From: Paramesorhizobium salinisoli
GTDB lineage: Bacteria > Pseudomonadota > Alphaproteobacteria > Rhizobiales > Rhizobiaceae
Assembly (NCBI RefSeq): GCF_003335045.1
Contig: NZ_QOZG01000004.1
Span: forward strand, 434,001 to 498,000
DNA: 64,000 bases
Direction of reading: 5' to 3'
This document shows, piece by piece, positions 1-8,703 of this stretch. Position 1 is the first letter of the stretch. The number at the start of each line of letters is the position of its first letter. The position numbers were made by a program, and so were the translations under genes. Under the pieces are notes generated by a model. It did not search any database and was not told the origin of the DNA. It worked only from the letters and a program-made list of their open reading frames with translations.

Positions 1-2
1 AG

Positions 3-1769
3 GCCGAGATCACCTTCAAGAAGGATGGGCGGTATCTCTCGGGCGGTCTTGCGCAGCTTAACCGATTCCTGCGCGACTGGCGGCGCAACGAGCCTACCAA
101 GATGGATCCCCGCCTGTTCGATCTCGTCTGGCAGGTCTACAAGGCCAGCGGTTCACGAGATTATATCCATGTCGTTTCCGCCTACCGTTCGCCGGCGACC
201 AATTCGATGTTGCGTTCGCGTTCGCGCGGCGTCGCCAAGACCAGCCAGCACATGCTTGGCAAGGCGATGGATTTCTATATCCCCGACGTGCCACTGAAGA
301 AGCTGCGCTATATCGGCATGCGTTATCAAGCCGGCGGTGTCGGCTATTATCCGCGGTCTGGCTCACCGTTCGTGCATATGGATGTCGGCAATGTCCGTCA
401 CTGGCCGCGCATGAGCCGCCGCGAATTGCTGGCGGTTTTCCCTAATGGCAAAACCCTGCATGTTCCCACAGACGGCAAGCCATTGCCGGGCTACGAACAG
501 GCGCTTGCCGCCTATGAGGCGCGCAAGGCGGGTGGCGGTTCAATCACGGTTGCGAGTGCGCCGCGCAAGAGCAAGACCCTGTTCGCCGCCCTCTTCGGCG
601 GTGGTGCGGACGAGGAAGAGGATACGAGCGAATCCGGGGGCGAAGCCGGTGGAGCGGTCGCGGTGGCTTCCGCCGCCAAGCCTTCGCGCCAGGTTGCTCC
701 CGCGCGTGCCGTGCCCAGGGCGACTGTCGCCGCACCGGAACCGCCAACCCCAGCTCCCGCCCGCACGCCGGAACCGCAACCTCAGCAGCCTACAATTGTT
801 GCGGCCCTGCCGTCGCGTGAGGTTCCCCGTCCGCTCGAGGTGCCGCGTCCGGCTGCGCCTGTTACGGAAGATACGCCTGAGACACGGGCAGCGCTTGCCT
901 TCGCCGTGCCCGTGCCAGGGCGCAGACCTGAGACGGCGATTGCCATGATCACACCGCCGGCAGCCGTGCCGACGCCGGTCAATATCCCGGCCAGCAGCGC
1001 GGATGCCATCAATGCGGCCGTCGATGCCAATTCCGCCCAGATGGCCGACGCGGGCGTGCCAAATCCTTTGATGAACGGCTTCGTGCCAGTGCCGTTGAAC
1101 AAGCCCGGGCACGCCGATCCGAGGGTATTGATGGCTGCCGCCGTCGTTCCGGAACCGCGGCCTGAGGCAGGCGTTGTCGTTGCCGCCACGGATGCCGCGG
1201 CGCCGTCCAGTGCAGCGGAGCCACACCGCGACGTGATCGCGGATGTGCTGGAAGCGAACGAGGATGTGGCGGAAGCCGATATGGAAACGCCTGCGTTCCC
1301 GCTTCCGCAGAACGCGCCGCCGCCAAGGAGCCAGCAGGTAGCGCTTGCCTTGCCGGAAGGGCCGAAAACGTCGCCTGACCTGGTTGCGTCCGTTTCGCCG
1401 GCCCGAACCACCTCACCGCGCAAGGTTCTGCTCGATGCTGCCGCCAAGGGCCAGCCGATCAATGCCATCGATACGGGCGTGCGGACCACGGCAAAGGGCG
1501 CCAAGCCGCATCGCAGCGAGGCCAGAGACCCCGAAGCGGTCGTGCAGCCGGTAAGTGCGCCGGTGCCGCAGATGGCTATCTCCGGCACGTCCGTTTCACG
1601 CGCTATACCGGTTATGAGCCCGGTTTTGCGTAATGACGCGCTACGCTCGGCACCGACGACGGTCTACACCGCCGGGTTCCAGCGGGATCTGCCATCGGAG
1701 AAGGCCGATACATTCTCGGGCAATGCCGTGACATTCATGTCGATTGCCAAATTCTCTGCGTCGAATTAG
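3..1769 (+). CDS. DUF882 (YcbK/M15-like) cell-wall protein, 5' partial
   Basis: The reading frame is open from the first bases of the window, so the true start lies outside; the first internal ATG is at 102. The N-terminal part resembles the DUF882/peptidase M15 fold. It has the spaced metal-ligand pattern of zinc D,D-carboxypeptidases: SAYRS, then TSQHMLGKAMDF (His and Asp), then FVHMDVG (His). Family members act on peptidoglycan in the periplasm. The remaining two thirds, from about base 540, is low-complexity Ala/Pro/Val-rich sequence without a recognisable domain, perhaps a wall-spanning linker. A strong terminator follows the stop. Peptidoglycan cleavage is inferred, and the signal peptide is not visible here. 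Confidence 0.8.
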   Translation, partial: AEITFKKDGRYLSGGLAQLNRFLRDWRRNEPTKMDPRLFDLVWQVYKASGSRDYIHVVSAYRSPATNSMLRSRSRGVAKTSQHMLGKAMDFYIPDVPLKKLRYIGMRYQAGGVGYYPRSGSPFVHMDVGNVRHWPRMSRRELLAVFPNGKTLHVPTDGKPLPGYEQALAAYEARKAGGGSITVASAPRKSKTLFAALFGGGADEEEDTSESGGEAGGAVAVASAAKPSRQVAPARAVPRATVAAPEPPTPAPARTPEPQPQQPTIVAALPSREVPRPLEVPRPAAPVTEDTPETRAALAFAVPVPGRRPETAIAMITPPAAVPTPVNIPASSADAINAAVDANSAQMADAGVPNPLMNGFVPVPLNKPGHADPRVLMAAAVVPEPRPEAGVVVAATDAAAPSSAAEPHRDVIADVLEANEDVAEADMETPAFPLPQNAPPPRSQQVALALPEGPKTSPDLVASVSPARTTSPRKVLLDAAAKGQPINAIDTGVRTTAKGAKPHRSEARDPEAVVQPVSAPVPQMAISGTSVSRAIPVMSPVLRNDALRSAPTTVYTAGFQRDLPSEKADTFSGNAVTFMSIAKFSASN

Positions 1770-1792
1770 GTAGGAATCCGAGCGAAATCTTC

Positions 1793-1820
1793 AAAAAAAG
1801 GGCCTCTAGGCCCTTTTTTA
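1793..1820. terminator. Bidirectional rho-independent terminator
   Basis: A GGGCCT/AGGCCC stem (1800-1805 with 1808-1813) is flanked by seven A on the left and six T on the right. It can therefore terminate both the DUF882 gene and the convergent KDPG aldolase gene. Confidence 0.9.
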
Positions 1821-1838
1821 TTACGCATTTTGTGCCGT

Positions 1839-2477
1839 TCAGGCGGACAGTTTGGATGCTTCCGAGGCAAGCGCTGTAATCTTTGCCCATTCGCCTGCTT
1901 CGACGAGTTCCTTCGGGGCGACCCATGAGCCGCCGACGCAAACGACATTGGGCAGGGCCAGATAGGTTTTGGCATTGCCGAGACCGATACCACCGGTTGG
2001 GCAGAAGAACGTCCCTGCCAGGGGCGATGAAAGAGCCTTGAGGAAGGCCGCGCCGCCGGCCTGTTCGGCGGGGAAGAATTTCAGATAGGTATAGCCTTCT
2101 TCGCGCATCGTCATGATTTCGCTCGGCGTGATGGCCGCGGGGAGAAGCGGTACGTCGCTGCCGGATGCCGCTTCACGGATTTCGCGGGTCGTGCCGGGGC
2201 TGACGATGAAGCGCGAGCCGGCTTTCGCGGCCTCGTCGTACTGTCGCGCATTGAGGATTGTGCCCGCGCCGACGATGGCTTCGGGCACCTCGTCGGCGAC
2301 GGCGCGGATGGCCTCGAGCGCTGCCGGTGTCCGCAGCGTGATCTCGATGGCGGGAAGGCCGCCCGCAGCCAGTGCCCGCGCCAGCGGAACGGCATCGGAC
2401 GCCTTGTCGATGAGCAAGACCGGGATGACCGGCTGGCCCTTGAGGATCGGAAGCAAAAGGTCGGTTCTCTGGGCCAT
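1839..2477 (-). CDS. eda: KDPG/KHG aldolase
   Basis: 2-keto-3-deoxy-6-phosphogluconate aldolase splits KDPG into pyruvate and glyceraldehyde 3-phosphate, the last step of the Entner-Doudoroff pathway, in the cytosol. The 212-residue product has the full class I aldolase signature: Glu45 in the EITLRTP motif and the Schiff-base Lys133 in YLKFFPAE, followed by the CPTGGI phosphate loop. Length is normal for the family. It is a single gene, convergent with the DUF882 gene across a shared terminator. An action on related 2-keto-3-deoxy sugar acids cannot be excluded. Confidence 0.93.
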   Translation of the reverse strand: MAQRTDLLLPILKGQPVIPVLLIDKASDAVPLARALAAGGLPAIEITLRTPAALEAIRAVADEVPEAIVGAGTILNARQYDEAAKAGSRFIVSPGTTREIREAASGSDVPLLPAAITPSEIMTMREEGYTYLKFFPAEQAGGAAFLKALSSPLAGTFFCPTGGIGLGNAKTYLALPNVVCVGGSWVAPKELVEAGEWAKITALASEASKLSA

Positions 2478-2554
2478 GGCGATGTCTCCGGTTATCTGAA
2501 TATTTTGTGGATTTAGCCCTGCGATATCATTTTGTCCACCGCGGCACTCTCTAT

Positions 2555-3199
2555 TCAGGACGGGTAGGTGGGGCTGGCGGATTTCTTCTCAACGCGGTCA
2601 CTGCCCAGGAGCAGGCGGTCGCGCCACCTCTTCCAAGCCGCGGCCATCTTCCTGTCGTAGGCGTGTTGGCGATAGAGCGGGCCATTATAGCGGCGGGCGA
2701 AACCCGCCCAATCATGTTCGTTCAGGAGCCTGACCAGGCCGGATCTTTCGATGAAACGCAGCATGAGGCGGATCTGTCCCGCGACCGAGCCGCGCGCTTC
2801 TGCAACGAGCGCCTGAACATCAACGTATTCCAGCCATTGCCAATGCGCGCCCATGACTTGGCCGAGCCCCCATGAAACGGATTCATGCGCCGCATTGCGG
2901 TCGATCCGGGCCGCGCGAGCCAGAAGCCGCCAGCGCTCGGCTTGCGTTGCAGGGTTCTTGACGCTGCCGGCTTTGGGCGCGGCCAAGCCAAGTTGCCGCG
3001 CCTCGGCTTGTTTCTTCCCGGTGAGGCGCCGGTCGAAATAGTGCCCCTCGAAACGGATCAGCGGCTCATCACTGCCATTAATCCTGGCCGTGGCACGTCC
3101 GCCGCTTTCCACCTCGGCTACGGCCAGAATGGCTGAGGGCTCGACACCCGATTGGCGGGCTGCGGCGATGATGTCCCGGATGGTCTGTGTTTCGAACAT
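2555..3199 (-). CDS. N-acetylmuramidase-like protein (PF11860 type)
   Basis: About 214 residues starting MFETQT. I chose this start over the upstream one at 3334 because an AAGGAAG ribosome site lies just before it, and because the longer form would overlap the divergent trhO gene. EVESGG near the start (possible catalytic Glu31), then RFEGHYF, SWGLGQVMG and RYNG match the N-acetylmuramidase family found in phage endolysins and also in single chromosomal genes. Such enzymes cut the glycan strands of peptidoglycan. There is no signal peptide, so export would need a holin-like route or lysis. No phage genes are nearby, so it may be a domesticated endolysin or a cell-wall remodelling enzyme. Confidence 0.75.
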   Translation of the reverse strand: MFETQTIRDIIAAARQSGVEPSAILAVAEVESGGRATARINGSDEPLIRFEGHYFDRRLTGKKQAEARQLGLAAPKAGSVKNPATQAERWRLLARAARIDRNAAHESVSWGLGQVMGAHWQWLEYVDVQALVAEARGSVAGQIRLMLRFIERSGLVRLLNEHDWAGFARRYNGPLYRQHAYDRKMAAAWKRWRDRLLLGSDRVEKKSASPTYPS

Positions 3200-3314
3200 G
3201 CAAGCTTCCTTCAAATCGTTTCCTGCCTGGATTGTCGCTTGAACCGGCATCTGTTGGACAAACCATGATGAGGTGCCTTGAAATCGCTTCGCGCGGGGAT
3301 TAGTTCGGTCGGTC

Positions 3315-4232
3315 ATGACGAACGCACCTTTCACCGTAGCCGCCCTTTACCGTTTCGCGCGCCTTTCGCACTACGAGGCATTGCGCGAGCCACTGGCGCA
3401 GCTTTGCTGCAGCCTCGGCATCAAGGGAACACTGCTGCTTGCCGTCGAAGGCATCAACGGCACGGTGGCGGGGAGCGCCGAGGCAATTGGGAAGCTGATC
3501 GCTCGCATCGAGGCGGAGCCGGCGCTTGAAGGCCTGGAACTCAAATATTCCTACGCCAGCGAGATGCCGTTCAACCGCATGAAGGTGAAGCTCAAGAAAG
3601 AGATCGTCACGATGGGTGTCCCGGAGATCGATCCGCTGAAAAGCGTGGGGACCTATGTCGCGCCGAAGGACTGGAACGGCCTGATTTCCAGTTCCGATAC
3701 GGTGGTGATCGATACCCGCAATGATTACGAGGTGGCGATCGGCACCTTCCAGGGCGCGCTCGATCCGCAGACCAAGACGTTCCGGGAGTTCCCCGCGTGG
3801 TTCGAGGAAAACCGGGAGCAACTCGAGGGCAAGAAGATCGCCATGTTCTGCACCGGCGGCATCCGTTGCGAAAAGGCGACGGCCTTCGTCAAGGGGCTCG
3901 GTTTTGACGAGGTCTATCATCTGAAGGGCGGCATTCTCAAATATCTGGAAGAAGTCGCGCCCGAGGAAAGCCGCTGGGACGGCGAATGTTTCGTTTTCGA
4001 CGAGCGGGTTTCGGTCGGTCATAATCTCAGGGAAGGCGATACGGAGCTATGCCGCGCCTGCCGTTATCCGATCACCGCCGAGGAGCGCCTTTCGCGATTC
4101 TACCAGGAGGGCATCTCCTGCTCGCGTTGCTATCATCAACGGAGCGACGAGGACCGGGCGCGCTATGCGGAGCGCCAGCGGCAGGTGCGGCTTGCGGAGC
4201 AGCGCGGCCATAAGCGGCATATCGGGGACTAA
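3315..4232 (+). CDS. trhO: tRNA uridine(34) hydroxylase, rhodanese domain
   Basis: TrhO (formerly YceA/UPF0176) makes 5-hydroxyuridine at wobble position 34 of tRNA using oxygen. The 305-residue protein has the family layout: an N-terminal domain with [16 protein letters not shown], a central rhodanese domain from about residue 120 with the active loop CTGGIRC (Cys179 and Cys185), and a C-terminal part with paired Cys motifs (CRAC, CSRC) that may bind metal. The start at 3315 is the first in-frame ATG. It is divergent from the muramidase-like gene, and no operon partner is evident. Confidence 0.92.
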   Translation: MTNAPFTVAALYRFARLSHYEALREPLAQLCCSLGIKGTLLLAVEGINGTVAGSAEAIGKLIARIEAEPALEGLELKYSYASEMPFNRMKVKLKKEIVTMGVPEIDPLKSVGTYVAPKDWNGLISSSDTVVIDTRNDYEVAIGTFQGALDPQTKTFREFPAWFEENREQLEGKKIAMFCTGGIRCEKATAFVKGLGFDEVYHLKGGILKYLEEVAPEESRWDGECFVFDERVSVGHNLREGDTELCRACRYPITAEERLSRFYQEGISCSRCYHQRSDEDRARYAERQRQVRLAEQRGHKRHIGD

Positions 4233-4322
4233 ACATCGAGCCGCGATTCTTGCTGATCCTCATTGTATCGGCGCAATTGCATTCCTAACTCCAGACGGTT
4301 GAAGAAATCCACGAGAAGAGGA

Positions 4323-5027
4323 ATGCCGATGCTCGATCCGAAGAAACTGCTTGATGATCTTCTGGGCTCCAAGGTGCCCGGTTCGCAATCCACTGTCGGT
4401 GGCGGTGTGGGCAAGGTGACGCAACTCGCCAAGGACAATCCGCTGGCGGCAGGCGCGCTTGCCGCGGTTCTTCTGGGAACGGGTACCGGACGCTCGATCG
4501 CAGGTTCGGCGGTCAAGGTCGGCGGTTTGGCGGCCATAGCCGGCCTGGCCTACAAGGCATATCAGAATTACCAGGCAGGCAAGGCGCCGGAGCAGCCGAC
4601 CGCCAGGGAACCGGAGCTTCTGCCGCCGCCGGCCGGCGATACGTTCAATCCCGCCACGGCGCCGCAAGGCGAGGAAAATTTCGCCATGGTGCTGGTGCGG
4701 GCAATGATCGCGGCGGCGAGAGCGGACGGCCACATCGACGAAGCCGAGAAGGCGAAGATCGCCGAGCGGATGGGGCAGGCGGGCCTGAGCCTCGAGGCAC
4801 AGCAATTCATCACCAGGGAGCTAGCCGCTCCCGTCGATATCGATGCCTTGATCAACGAGGCGAAGACTGAGGCGCAGAAGATCGAACTCTATACGGCTTC
4901 GCGCCTCACCATCGATCCGGAGACCCGCGCGGAACGTGGCTATCTCGATCTCCTGGCTGGACGGCTGAAGCTGCCGGATGCGCTGGTCGATCATATCGAG
5001 GCGACCGTTTCGAACGCGAAAGTCTGA
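4323..5027 (+). CDS. DUF533/TerB-like membrane-associated protein
   Basis: The product is 234 residues from the ATG at 4323, which has an AGAAGAGG ribosome site just upstream; a longer frame begins at 4263 but has no such site. The N-terminal half is Gly/Ala-rich with two hydrophobic stretches (about residues 40-80), then a Pro-rich linker. The C-terminal half is a helical TerB-like domain with an acidic ADGHIDEAEK motif. This matches the DUF533 (YebE-type) inner-membrane family, whose role is not established. A weak GC hairpin at 5036-5055 follows the stop. Confidence 0.8.
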   Translation: MPMLDPKKLLDDLLGSKVPGSQSTVGGGVGKVTQLAKDNPLAAGALAAVLLGTGTGRSIAGSAVKVGGLAAIAGLAYKAYQNYQAGKAPEQPTAREPELLPPPAGDTFNPATAPQGEENFAMVLVRAMIAAARADGHIDEAEKAKIAERMGQAGLSLEAQQFITRELAAPVDIDALINEAKTEAQKIELYTASRLTIDPETRAERGYLDLLAGRLKLPDALVDHIEATVSNAKV

Positions 5028-5280
5028 GTTTCGACGCCGGTTCCCAGGAGCCGGCGGTTTCTCACCTGTCCCCTGCAAAACATGCTTTCGGCCGGCTCTG
5101 GCCAAATGCGAAACGTGCCGCTAGATTGGCCTGCGAAGGGCGGCATGGAGATGGTCGCCTTTGCGTCAAGGGTTTGACGGCAACCGGGCCGCGATTGCCT
5201 CCATCATTCCCACCATCACGTCAAAACGAAGCCTCGGGAAGAGTTCCCGGCTGGCGACATGTTCGGCTGTACAGGATGGT

Positions 5281-6036
5281 ATGATGGAAAAGCTCTTTCT
5301 CTCGCTTTTATTGGTATTCGGTCCCGGTTTGGTCGCAAAAGCACACGCGGCCGAAAAGGTGACGGTATTCGCCGCCGCCAGCATGCAGGACGTGGTCGAA
5401 GAGGCGGCCAGGGCATTCAGTGGGCGGGAAGGAGTGGAGGTGACCTTTTCCTTTGCGGCGTCTTCCGTGCTGGCCAAGCAGATCGAAGCCGGCGCGCCCG
5501 CTTCGATCTTCATTTCCGCCGACGAGGACTGGATGAATTATCTCGAGGAGCGCAAGCTGATTTCCGCGGCGTCGCGCCGGGTCATCGCCGGCAATGCGCT
5601 CGTCATCGCCATGCAGGCTGGGGAAAAGCGCGGCGAAGCGGCTGATATTCTGCGAGCAGGGCGGTTTGCCATGGGGGACCCCTCCAATGTGCCGGCTGGG
5701 AAATACGGCAAGGCGGCGCTGGAAAAGCTCGGTCTTTGGACGGAGGTCGAGAAGAATGCGGTTTTTGCCGAAAATGTTCGTGTGGCGCTGCAATATGTCA
5801 ATCGCGGCGAGGCCAACGCGGCCATCGTTTATGCTTCCGATCTGGCCGCAGCGCCTGGGCTGACGGAGGCTTACCGCTTTCCTGCATCGAGCCATGCGCC
5901 TATCCTTTATCCGGCGGCATTGATCGGCGAGGGGACGGCCGAGGCCAGAACCTTCCTCGATTTCCTCTCGGGTTTTCAGGGGCAGGCGATCATACGTGCG
6001 AAAGGCTTTGTGCCGGCCGCGGAGGCTGCCAATTGA
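5281..6036 (+). CDS. modA: Molybdate ABC transporter, periplasmic binding protein
   Basis: ModA captures molybdate (and tungstate) in the periplasm for the ModBC importer. I place the start at the ATG at 5281, which gives a clean signal peptide ending near AHA-AEK; the frame is open upstream to 5161. The mature part begins VTVFAAASMQDV and contains FAASSVLAKQ, SADEDWM and GDPSNVPAGKYG, all typical of ModA with Ser residues that hold the oxyanion. The 251-residue length is normal. It is the first gene of modABC, and the modB start overlaps its stop. I see no clear ModE-like operator or molybdenum-cofactor riboswitch upstream. Confidence 0.93.
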   Translation: MMEKLFLSLLLVFGPGLVAKAHAAEKVTVFAAASMQDVVEEAARAFSGREGVEVTFSFAASSVLAKQIEAGAPASIFISADEDWMNYLEERKLISAASRRVIAGNALVIAMQAGEKRGEAADILRAGRFAMGDPSNVPAGKYGKAALEKLGLWTEVEKNAVFAENVRVALQYVNRGEANAAIVYASDLAAAPGLTEAYRFPASSHAPILYPAALIGEGTAEARTFLDFLSGFQGQAIIRAKGFVPAAEAAN

Positions 6037-6740
6037 CCGGGACCGGCCTGTTCGGATTGTCGGCGGCGGATTGGGGCATTATCATGTTGTCCCTGAGGAT
6101 CGCGTTCGTTGCCATCCTTTTCGCGCTGCCGCTCGCCTTTGCCGTGGCCTGGGTGCTGGCGCGTTATTCCTTTCCCGGTAAGAGCCTGCTGCAGGCTTTT
6201 GTGACGATGCCGCTGGTCCTGCCGCCGGTGGTGACCGGTTATCTCCTGCTTGTCTGGTTCGGCTCGCGCGGCGCGCTGGGTGCGCCGCTCGATGAATGGT
6301 TTGGGATCAGCCTTGCTTTTCGCTGGACCGGCGCCGCGCTCGCTGCGGGCGTCATGGCTTTTCCGCTTCTGGTGCGACCCATGCGGCTTTCAATCGAGAA
6401 TATCGATCGCGGCCTTGAGGAGGCGGCGCGGACGCTGGGCGCGGGACGGCTTGTCGCCTTCTTCACCGTGACACTGCCCATGCTTTTGCCCGGGATCATT
6501 GCCGGCGCCGTGCTGGGCTTTGCCAAGGCGCTGGGCGAGTTCGGCGCGACGATCACTTTCGTCTCCAACATTCCGGGTGAAACGCAGACGCTTTCGCTCG
6601 CCATCTATTCCTTTCTGCAGACGCCCGCCGGCGACAGCGCCGCGATCAAGCTCATCCTCGTTTCCGCTTCCCTGTCGGTTGCAGCGGTGATCCTTTCCGA
6701 GTGGCTGCAACGCCGGCTCGACGCGAGGCGGCCGGGATGA
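6033..6740 (+). CDS. modB: Molybdate ABC transporter permease
   Basis: Inner-membrane permease of the molybdate importer. The most likely start is TTG at 6033, overlapping the modA stop by four bases (TTGA), with a GGAGG ribosome site eight bases upstream. This gives 235 residues. There are five or six hydrophobic segments, and the EAARTLGAGRL...GFAKALGEFGATITF stretch is the EAA loop that couples to ModC. The same frame is open upstream inside modA as a shadow. A program that demands ATG would start at 6084 and lose the N-terminal segment. Confidence 0.92.
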   Translation: MTGTGLFGLSAADWGIIMLSLRIAFVAILFALPLAFAVAWVLARYSFPGKSLLQAFVTMPLVLPPVVTGYLLLVWFGSRGALGAPLDEWFGISLAFRWTGAALAAGVMAFPLLVRPMRLSIENIDRGLEEAARTLGAGRLVAFFTVTLPMLLPGIIAGAVLGFAKALGEFGATITFVSNIPGETQTLSLAIYSFLQTPAGDSAAIKLILVSASLSVAAVILSEWLQRRLDARRPG

Positions 6741-7831
6741 GCGAACTCGTGGTTTCCATTTCGGGCAGGAGCGGCAGCTTTCCCCTGAGTGCCGACTTCA
6801 CGGCATCGCGCGGCGTCACGGCGCTGTTCGGGCATTCGGGCGCGGGCAAGACCACGCTTCTGAAGATGATCGCCGGGACGCTCTCGCCGGAGAAAGGGCG
6901 CATCGCCATTGGCGATACCGTGCTTTTCGACAGCGAAAGCCGTATCAATGCTGCGCCGGAGAAGCGGCATATCGGCTATGTCTTTCAGGATGCGCGGCTG
7001 TTCCCGCATCTGTCGGTCAGGCACAATCTGACCTATGCGCTTTGGGCAGGGCGGCGTCAGGCGGGAAGGCCTTTTGCGGAGGTGGTCGATCTTCTGGGGC
7101 TGGGCTCTCTTCTTGAGCGCAGGCCGGCCACACTTTCGGGCGGCGAGCGGCAGCGTGTCGCCATCGGACGGGCGCTTCTGTCCAATCCGGCGCTGCTGCT
7201 TCTCGACGAGCCGCTTTCCTCCCTCGATCATGCGAGACGCCAGGAAATCTTGCCCTATCTGGAGCGCCTGCGCGACGAAAGCGGCCTGCCGATCGTCTAT
7301 GTCAGCCATGAGATCGACGAGGTTGCGCGGCTTGCCGACACGCTTGTCGTGCTGTCGGAGGGGAGGGTCGTGGCAAGCGGTCCGGTGGCGGAGGTCTTTT
7401 CCCGGATCGACGGTATCGGCGGCGCAGGCGAGGACGCCGGTGCGCTGATCGAGGGCCATGTGACAGGGTGGGACCCAGGGTACAGGGTCGCTTTCATAGA
7501 TCTCGGAGGCGAGGCTTTTCAGGTCGTCGATGAAAAACTGCGGCCTGGCATGCATGTGCGGCTGCGTGTCCGTGCCCGGGATGTGTCGCTTGCCCGCCAT
7601 GCGCCCGAGGCGATCAGCATTCGCAATGTGCTGCCGGTCAGGATCGTCGCGATAAGCGAGAGCGGCGCGTTTGCCGAAATGGAGCTTTCATTCGCCGCGC
7701 AGGTGCTGCGGGCAAGGCTGACGCGGAAATCGGTGGCCGATCTCGGCCTGAAGCCGGGCGAGGAGGTGTTCGCCCTGGTCAAGGCGGTTTCGGTCGACCG
7801 CAGTTCGATGCGGTTCGCAAAAGGCGGGTAG
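6737..7831 (+). CDS. modC: Molybdate ABC transporter ATPase
   Basis: The ATP-binding subunit that powers molybdate uptake. The start ATG at 6737 overlaps the modB stop (ATGA). The 364-residue product has Walker A GHSGAGKT (residues 32-39), Q-loop VFQDARLFPHL, signature LSGGERQRV, Walker B LLLLDEPLSSLD and the H-loop YVSHE. From about residue 290 comes a C-terminal Mop/TOBE domain, which in ModC proteins binds molybdate and regulates activity. The operon order modA-modB-modC and the 4-base overlaps indicate translational coupling. Confidence 0.95.
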   Translation: MSELVVSISGRSGSFPLSADFTASRGVTALFGHSGAGKTTLLKMIAGTLSPEKGRIAIGDTVLFDSESRINAAPEKRHIGYVFQDARLFPHLSVRHNLTYALWAGRRQAGRPFAEVVDLLGLGSLLERRPATLSGGERQRVAIGRALLSNPALLLLDEPLSSLDHARRQEILPYLERLRDESGLPIVYVSHEIDEVARLADTLVVLSEGRVVASGPVAEVFSRIDGIGGAGEDAGALIEGHVTGWDPGYRVAFIDLGGEAFQVVDEKLRPGMHVRLRVRARDVSLARHAPEAISIRNVLPVRIVAISESGAFAEMELSFAAQVLRARLTRKSVADLGLKPGEEVFALVKAVSVDRSSMRFAKGG

Positions 7832-7919
7832 GAATTTTCATTCCCGGCGCATTTTGACCTGTTCAGTTGCATCCGATTTGTGCTCCTGTGGCCACCGAGA
7901 TTATCTGAGGAAGAATGAA

Positions 7920-8609
7920 ATGACGGACCTGAAGCATTGGACGGCGCGGCCCCTGCCTGAGCGCAAGGTTCTGGAAGGCGCCTATGTCAGGCTGGAACCT
8001 CTCGATGCGGCGAAACACGGCGATGGTCTCTTCGAAGCCTCGTCCGTTCCGGATGCCAGTCAGCGCTTCACCTGGCTTTTTGAAGATGCGCCGGAAGACC
8101 GGGCCGCGTTCCAGCCCTGGCTCGAAAAGACGCAATCCAGCAGTGACCCGCTATTCTTCGTCGTCATCGACAAGGCGACCGGGAGGGTTGCTGGACGGCA
8201 GGCGCTGATGCGTATCGCTTCCGCACACGGTGTCATCGAGATAGGAAGTATCTATTGGGGACCGCTCATCTCGCGCAAGCCGGCGGCGACGGAAGCGCAG
8301 TTCCTGTTCGCCCGAATGGTGTTCGACGAACTCGGTTATCGCCGTTACGAATGGAAGTGTAACAATGAGAATGAGCCGTCCAAGCGGGCGGCTCTGCGTT
8401 TCGGCTTCCAGTTCGAAGGCGTTTTCCGCCAGCATATGGTGGTGAAGGGCAAAAATCGCGACACTGCATGGTTCTCCATCACCGATGCTGAATGGCCTGC
8501 GCTCAGGCAGGCCTATGGAAAATGGCTGTCACCGGATAATTTCGATGCTGACGGTAACCAGAAGAAGCGGCTGGAAGATCTGCGAGCGGACTTGTCCAAC
8601 GCTGCATAA
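7920..8609 (+). CDS. GNAT acetyltransferase, RimJ/RimL type
   Basis: A 229-residue protein of the RimJ/RimL-like GNAT fold (Acetyltransf_3), which transfers acetyl from acetyl-CoA to an amino group. Visible marks are the N-terminal YVRLEPLD strand, the central GVIEIGSIYWG segment and the C-terminal KCNNENEPSKRAALRFGFQFEGVFRQHMVVKG, typical of this subfamily. The start at 7920 has a GAGGAAG ribosome site. The acceptor, a protein N-terminus or a small molecule, cannot be told from sequence. It lies alone between modC and the metal exporter. Confidence 0.85.
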   Translation: MTDLKHWTARPLPERKVLEGAYVRLEPLDAAKHGDGLFEASSVPDASQRFTWLFEDAPEDRAAFQPWLEKTQSSSDPLFFVVIDKATGRVAGRQALMRIASAHGVIEIGSIYWGPLISRKPAATEAQFLFARMVFDELGYRRYEWKCNNENEPSKRAALRFGFQFEGVFRQHMVVKGKNRDTAWFSITDAEWPALRQAYGKWLSPDNFDADGNQKKRLEDLRADLSNAA

Positions 8610-8703
8610 TTCCTTAAATCGGAAGCGATAAAGATGCCATTACGCAATATTCATAAGTATTAGGGCGTCCTTTTCTCGTCAAAATGCACGCGCGACACTC
8701 TGA

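Noticed and set aside
5028-5280. Possible molybdenum riboswitch or ModE site before modA
   Set aside because: I saw no characteristic ModE half-sites and no convincing multi-stem RNA; only a small hairpin after the DUF533 gene.
8646-8661. AATATTCATAAGTATT upstream of the CDF exporter as a metal-regulator site
   Set aside because: The dyad pairs at only six of eight positions and the region is AT-rich, so chance is likely.
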